A stretch of DNA of 64,000 nt from Paenibacillus borealis (GTDB lineage: Bacteria; Bacillota; Bacilli; Paenibacillales; Paenibacillaceae): the NCBI RefSeq assembly GCF_000758665.1, contig NZ_CP009285.1:3596001-3660000 (forward strand). Direction: 5' to 3'. This document shows, in pieces, positions 60,901 through 64,000 of the stretch; the first letter of the stretch is position 1, and each line of letters begins with the position of its first letter. A program made the position numbers and the translations under genes. The notes beneath the pieces were generated by a model. That model saw only the letters and a list, made by a program, of their open reading frames with translations, was not told the DNA's origin and made no database searches.

Positions 60901-62040
60901 ATGAGCACTCAAACCGAACCCTTGAAACGTACCACCACCCCTTTCCGATATGATATCGTTGGCAGCTTCCTGCGCCCTGCGGCGCTTAAGGATGCCAGAT
61001 TACAATACAAGAACGGTGAAATCACCGCCTCCCAGCTTACAGAAGTTGAGAATGCTGAGATTGTTAAGCTCGTGCAGAAACAAAAAGAGGTAGGACTTCA
61101 AGCGGTTACCGACGGTGAATTCCGCCGCTCCTGGTGGCATCTGGACTTCTTCTGGGGCTTCGATGGTGTTGCGCGTACAATCATTGATCAAGGCTATAAT
61201 TTTAATGGCGCCGAATCGAGACCTGAAACAGCTCGCCTAACCGGTAAAATAAGCTATAGCGGCCATCCGTTTGTCGCGCATTATGCTTTTCTGAAAGGAA
61301 TTGCTGGTGATGACGTGGTTGCACGCCAATCCATTCCTGCAGCAGCGCAGCTCCTGTTCGAGCTGGACCGGGCAGAAAATAAGGAAAGCACAAGCACCCT
61401 CTATCCTGACCGCAAAGAGCTTGTTGCCGATATTGCCAAAGCGTACCGGGCAGCGATTCTGGATATCTATGCCGCAGGCTGCCGCAGTATTCAAATTGAC
61501 GATTGCACATGGGGAGCCCTGTGTGACAAACAATTTGTTGCTGTCATGGAGCAGATCGGTGTGAATGTTGCTGAGTATGCGAATGAATTGGCAGAATTGA
61601 ACAAGGCGGTTGCAGCCGGTCTGCCGGAGGATCTGATTGTGACGACACATGTATGCCGCGGCAATTATGTATCCACCTATGCAGGGGTAGGCGGAGGTTA
61701 TGAGCCGATCGTTCAAACATTGCTCAGCATCGATAACTACTCGGGATACTATCTGGAGTTTGATACCGAACGGGCCGGTGACTTCAAGCCGCTCCGCTTC
61801 CTGAAGGATGACCAGCAGGTTGTGCTTGGCGTATTCTCTTCCAAGTTCGGTGAGCTTGAGAGCAAGGATGATATCCTGAAGCGGATTGAGGAAGCGAAGC
61901 AATACGTTGATCTGAACCGGATATGCCTGAGCCCGCAATGCGGATTCGCCTCGACCGAAGAAGGCAACTACCTGACAGAGGAACAGCAATGGCGCAAGCT
62001 TGCTTTCATCAAAGAAATCGCCGATGAGATCTGGAAGTAA
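60901..62040 (+). CDS. Cobalamin-independent methionine synthase-like protein (MetE C-terminal domain, YxjG/YxjH)
   Basis: A 379-residue TIM barrel like the C-terminal half of MetE, with an N-terminal extension PFRYDIVGSFLRP. The zinc ligands are in place: His250 and Cys252 (THVCRGN), Glu286 (YLEFDTERAG) and Cys347 (SPQCGFAST). In Bacillus YxjG/YxjH methylate homocysteine to methionine. This gene and the yitJ-type gene give the window two methionine-forming enzymes. GAGGAG upstream. Confidence 0.92.
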   Translation: MSTQTEPLKRTTTPFRYDIVGSFLRPAALKDARLQYKNGEITASQLTEVENAEIVKLVQKQKEVGLQAVTDGEFRRSWWHLDFFWGFDGVARTIIDQGYNFNGAESRPETARLTGKISYSGHPFVAHYAFLKGIAGDDVVARQSIPAAAQLLFELDRAENKESTSTLYPDRKELVADIAKAYRAAILDIYAAGCRSIQIDDCTWGALCDKQFVAVMEQIGVNVAEYANELAELNKAVAAGLPEDLIVTTHVCRGNYVSTYAGVGGGYEPIVQTLLSIDNYSGYYLEFDTERAGDFKPLRFLKDDQQVVLGVFSSKFGELESKDDILKRIEEAKQYVDLNRICLSPQCGFASTEEGNYLTEEQQWRKLAFIKEIADEIWK

Positions 62041-62069
62041 GCACTAAACTTCTAGTATAATAGAATCGA

Positions 62070-62107
62070 CTAATAACCGTACGGATAGCCATCCGTACGG
62101 TTATTAG
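62070..62107. terminator. Perfect 17-bp hairpin after the methionine synthase-like gene
   Basis: CTAATAACCGTACGGAT pairs exactly with ATCCGTACGGTTATTAG around AGCC. There is no T run after it, so it may be a weak terminator or a protein-binding palindrome. Confidence 0.6.
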
Positions 62108-62136
62108 CGTCTGATGGGACGGAGGGGAGACGAGTA

Positions 62137-62643
62137 ATGAAATTACATATTATAGGCGGCGGGGGAAGCGGGAAATCCTACATATCCGCATTAATGAGCC
62201 GGAAACTGAATATTCCGCATTACGAATTAGATGATATTTTCTGGGATAATGAAGCGGATGTATATGGAGTGAAAGCGCCGGAGGAAGAGCGGGACCGTAA
62301 GCTGAAAGAATTCGTCAGCCGTGAATCATGGATCATCGAAGGTGTATACCGTGCGTGGGTAGGGCCAAGTTTACTGGCTGCGGACAAAATCATCGTGCTT
62401 ATGCCGCCGTTATCTCTACAAGAAGAGCGAATATGGAAAAGACATCAAGAACGTATATCTGGAGTGGCTGTAAGTAACAAACGTGAGACGCTTGAAAGCG
62501 TTCGGGAGCTGATAGAGTGGAACAGGGACTATAATCTTGTGAAGCTTCCCCGGTTTATTGAAAGCTGTGAGTATAAGGATAAGCTGATTACCGTAAACAA
62601 TAACCTGGATATTCTGGAGCTGCTGGCAGCCCTAACGGAGTAA
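62137..62643 (+). CDS. P-loop kinase, adenylate kinase/topology-modulation-like
   Basis: A 168-residue protein with Walker A GGGGSGKSY at residues 7-15 and an acidic LDDIFWDNEADVYG next to it, the pattern of AAA_17/FlaR-type small nucleotide kinases. It has RRxR-like lid residues in IWKRHQERI. A nucleoside or small molecule kinase activity is likely; the substrate is unknown. GGAGGGGAG upstream. Confidence 0.85.
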   Translation: MKLHIIGGGGSGKSYISALMSRKLNIPHYELDDIFWDNEADVYGVKAPEEERDRKLKEFVSRESWIIEGVYRAWVGPSLLAADKIIVLMPPLSLQEERIWKRHQERISGVAVSNKRETLESVRELIEWNRDYNLVKLPRFIESCEYKDKLITVNNNLDILELLAALTE

Positions 62644-62678
62644 GAGAGCAGGGGGTTATATACGGAAAATTACGGCAA

Positions 62679-62721
62679 ATACAAAACAGTCTTTGGAAAG
62701 ATTCCAAAGACTGTTTTGTAT
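62679..62721. terminator. Perfect 19-bp inverted repeat
   Basis: ATACAAAACAGTCTTTGGA (62679-62697) pairs without mismatch with the arm at 62703-62721, loop AAGAT. The stem carries AAAAC and GTTTT runs, so it can serve as a bidirectional terminator. Confidence 0.7.
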
Positions 62722-62845
62722 GCCGATTTTATTCAAGACCTAATTCAATATGATAACAGAACCGAAAGAAACAGTCTATATTTTTTCCGGGATTTATAAT
62801 ACAGTGGGGTAGCCGGCAATAAATGAAGAAGCGGAGTGTTGTTCC

Positions 62846-63832
62846 TTGGAAATTTATTGTCATCTCGATCCTGCTGCCTTACAGGCGTATTTGGGGAAGG
62901 TCTTTGGCACCGGTTATTCTGTTGCAATGGTTACAAAGATGCATGGAGGCGCGCAAAAGGTGGTCTATAAGATAGACTGCACTAATGGATTTTCTTGCGT
63001 TCTGTATGTGTGGGATATAACCATGAATTATTTTCAGGAAGAAATTGCAAATCAATATACGAATGCACAGTCCTACGGCAGCGAACTATTTGAAATCAAC
63101 AACAGATATTTAACCGGACACTCTATCCGGACTCCAATCCTTTATGATTTAAATAAGGAAAGGAATCATTATAATTTTGATTATGCGCTTGTGGAGTATG
63201 TAGCAGGGCAAGATGCCGAAGCTTATTTCAATCACCCCGATGCCAGGGTTAAGGATACTATCTTTCAACGCCTGGGAGACATGATTACGGGCATGCATGC
63301 GGGTGAAAGCGGAATCTACGGAAAGCCAAATCAAGCGGAGTCTAATACGGAGCAATGTCATCTTTTACAATTCGAAAACGCTAAAATTCAGTTGTCTTAT
63401 GCCTCCGAATATATTGACGTTATCCGCGAGAATCAAGGTAAGCTGCTTGATATGCTGCACAACCTTGAGTCCCAAATAGAACCCAGAAGCCGTTATGGAT
63501 ATATCCATGGCGAGCTTGGTCCTAATCATGTGCTGGTTACGGATCATCTGGAACCCTGTTTGATTGATATCGAAGGAGCTGAATTCTACGATATTGAGCA
63601 TGAGCACAGTTTCATGGAATTTCGTTTTGGCGATTTCTACCGGTATCTGAAGAATGATCATCTCGATGTTAACAGGAAGCTGTTCTATCAATATCATCAT
63701 CATCTGTCGTTGATCTCGGCTGGTCTAAAGCTGGTCCAGAGAGGTTATCCGGATCAGCAGACTGCGAAGGGAATCTCTGATTATCATACCAGACGTGCTT
63801 TGCAGTTTATAGAAGATGTAACCGAGAATTAA
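62846..63832 (+). CDS. APH/choline-kinase-fold phosphotransferase-like protein with altered catalytic loop
   Basis: A 328-residue protein of the aminoglycoside phosphotransferase fold. It has a nucleotide-binding N-lobe (YSVAMVTKMHGGAQKVVYKI, with Lys in KVVYKID) and the catalytic region YIHGELGPNHVLV, then IDIEGAEFYDIEHE. In active kinases the loop reads HGDxxxxN; here the aspartate is Glu223 and the asparagine is shifted by one. It may therefore have a different or no phosphotransfer activity. TTG start at 62846 preceded by GGAGTG. No antibiotic substrate can be inferred. Confidence 0.8.
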   Translation: MEIYCHLDPAALQAYLGKVFGTGYSVAMVTKMHGGAQKVVYKIDCTNGFSCVLYVWDITMNYFQEEIANQYTNAQSYGSELFEINNRYLTGHSIRTPILYDLNKERNHYNFDYALVEYVAGQDAEAYFNHPDARVKDTIFQRLGDMITGMHAGESGIYGKPNQAESNTEQCHLLQFENAKIQLSYASEYIDVIRENQGKLLDMLHNLESQIEPRSRYGYIHGELGPNHVLVTDHLEPCLIDIEGAEFYDIEHEHSFMEFRFGDFYRYLKNDHLDVNRKLFYQYHHHLSLISAGLKLVQRGYPDQQTAKGISDYHTRRALQFIEDVTEN

Positions 63833-63854
63833 ATAATACTGCGGGACTTCAGAA

Positions 63855-63892
63855 AGAAAGTCTCTCTCCACGATGTGGATGGGGGGCTTTCT
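63855..63892 (+). terminator. Imperfect terminator hairpin after the APH-like gene
   Basis: AGAAAG (63855-63860) and CTTTCT (63887-63892) close an imperfect stem with TCCAC/GTGGA inside. The rest of the window to 64000 holds no gene I can see. Confidence 0.5.
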
Positions 63893-64000
63893 GTGAGGAG
63901 TTTGTGACCGCGGCGGATTCGTCGTGTTTGGCAGCGCGCTTATGAGTAAATGAAGAAATGAAGCAGGACAGAACGGAGCCCATGGAAAATAACTGTATTC

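Noticed and set aside
1..64000. tRNA, rRNA, CRISPR arrays, prophage or transposase genes
   Set aside because: No cloverleaf with CCA-type acceptor, no rRNA-like conserved blocks, no regularly spaced repeats and no integrase or transposase motifs were found.

Overview
The window reads as chromosomal DNA of an endospore-forming Gram-positive bacterium, most likely Paenibacillus or a near relative. The evidence is a ger germinant-receptor operon, spoVM and a SpoVIF-type gene, strong GGAGG ribosome sites with many TTG/GTG starts, a moderately GC-rich coding sequence, and the Bacillus-type order yloC-remA-gmk-rpoZ-coaBC-priA-def-fmt-rsmB-rlmN-prpC-prkC-rsgA-rpe-spoVM-rpmB-fakA-degV-recG. I see no rRNA or tRNA genes, CRISPR array, prophage or intact insertion sequence.

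Layout. 1-3.1 kb: the end of a gerA-type operon (A partial, C, B) and a small convergent membrane protein. 3.2-5.1 kb: a fused homocysteine methyltransferase/methylenetetrahydrofolate reductase. 5.1-26.2 kb: the conserved housekeeping block (matrix regulator, GMP kinase, RNA polymerase omega, CoA synthesis, replication restart, N-formylmethionine cycle, rRNA methylation, PP2C/PASTA-kinase pair, ribosome GTPase, SpoVM, L28, fatty acid kinase pair, RecG, SpoVIF). The Asp23/Gls24 gene (yloU) found before fakA in Bacillus is absent. 26.3-39 kb: single genes and small units: YitT, DUF2500, a Ca2+ P-type ATPase, a secreted NlpC/P60 hydrolase, a TrpXYZ-like ABC transporter behind a promoter and a well-folded leader RNA, DinB, SDR, MgtC and aldose epimerase.

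39-44.4 kb: an LTA-synthase-like enzyme, then a convergent operon of a WYL regulator and two tandem paralogous proteins that look like catalytically degenerate BtrH/C39-type papain folds; this is the least explained gene group. 44.4-53.8 kb: a sugar sensing and uptake module: membrane-anchored sugar-binding protein, YesM-like histidine kinase, YesN-like AraC response regulator, an unknown small protein, then a ChvE-type lipoprotein, a double ATPase and a permease. The order matches the XylFII-LytS-YesN plus xylFGH arrangement known from clostridia. 53.9-64 kb: TraX, a copper-amine-oxidase-domain lipoprotein, a BlaI/M56 pair with a clear operator over its promoter, a DoxX/HxlR divergent pair with mirrored half-sites, chromate transporter, cobalamin-independent methionine synthase-like protein, a P-loop kinase and an APH-fold protein with an altered catalytic loop.

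Outside genes, the most notable find is a dispersed, structured intergenic repeat of about 170 bp present twice in opposite orientation (7387-7559 and 38941-39110), sharing a perfectly identical 34-bp block. A second composite, odd-composition intergenic region lies at 49273-49760.

All family assignments come from reading motifs by eye; no database search was possible.
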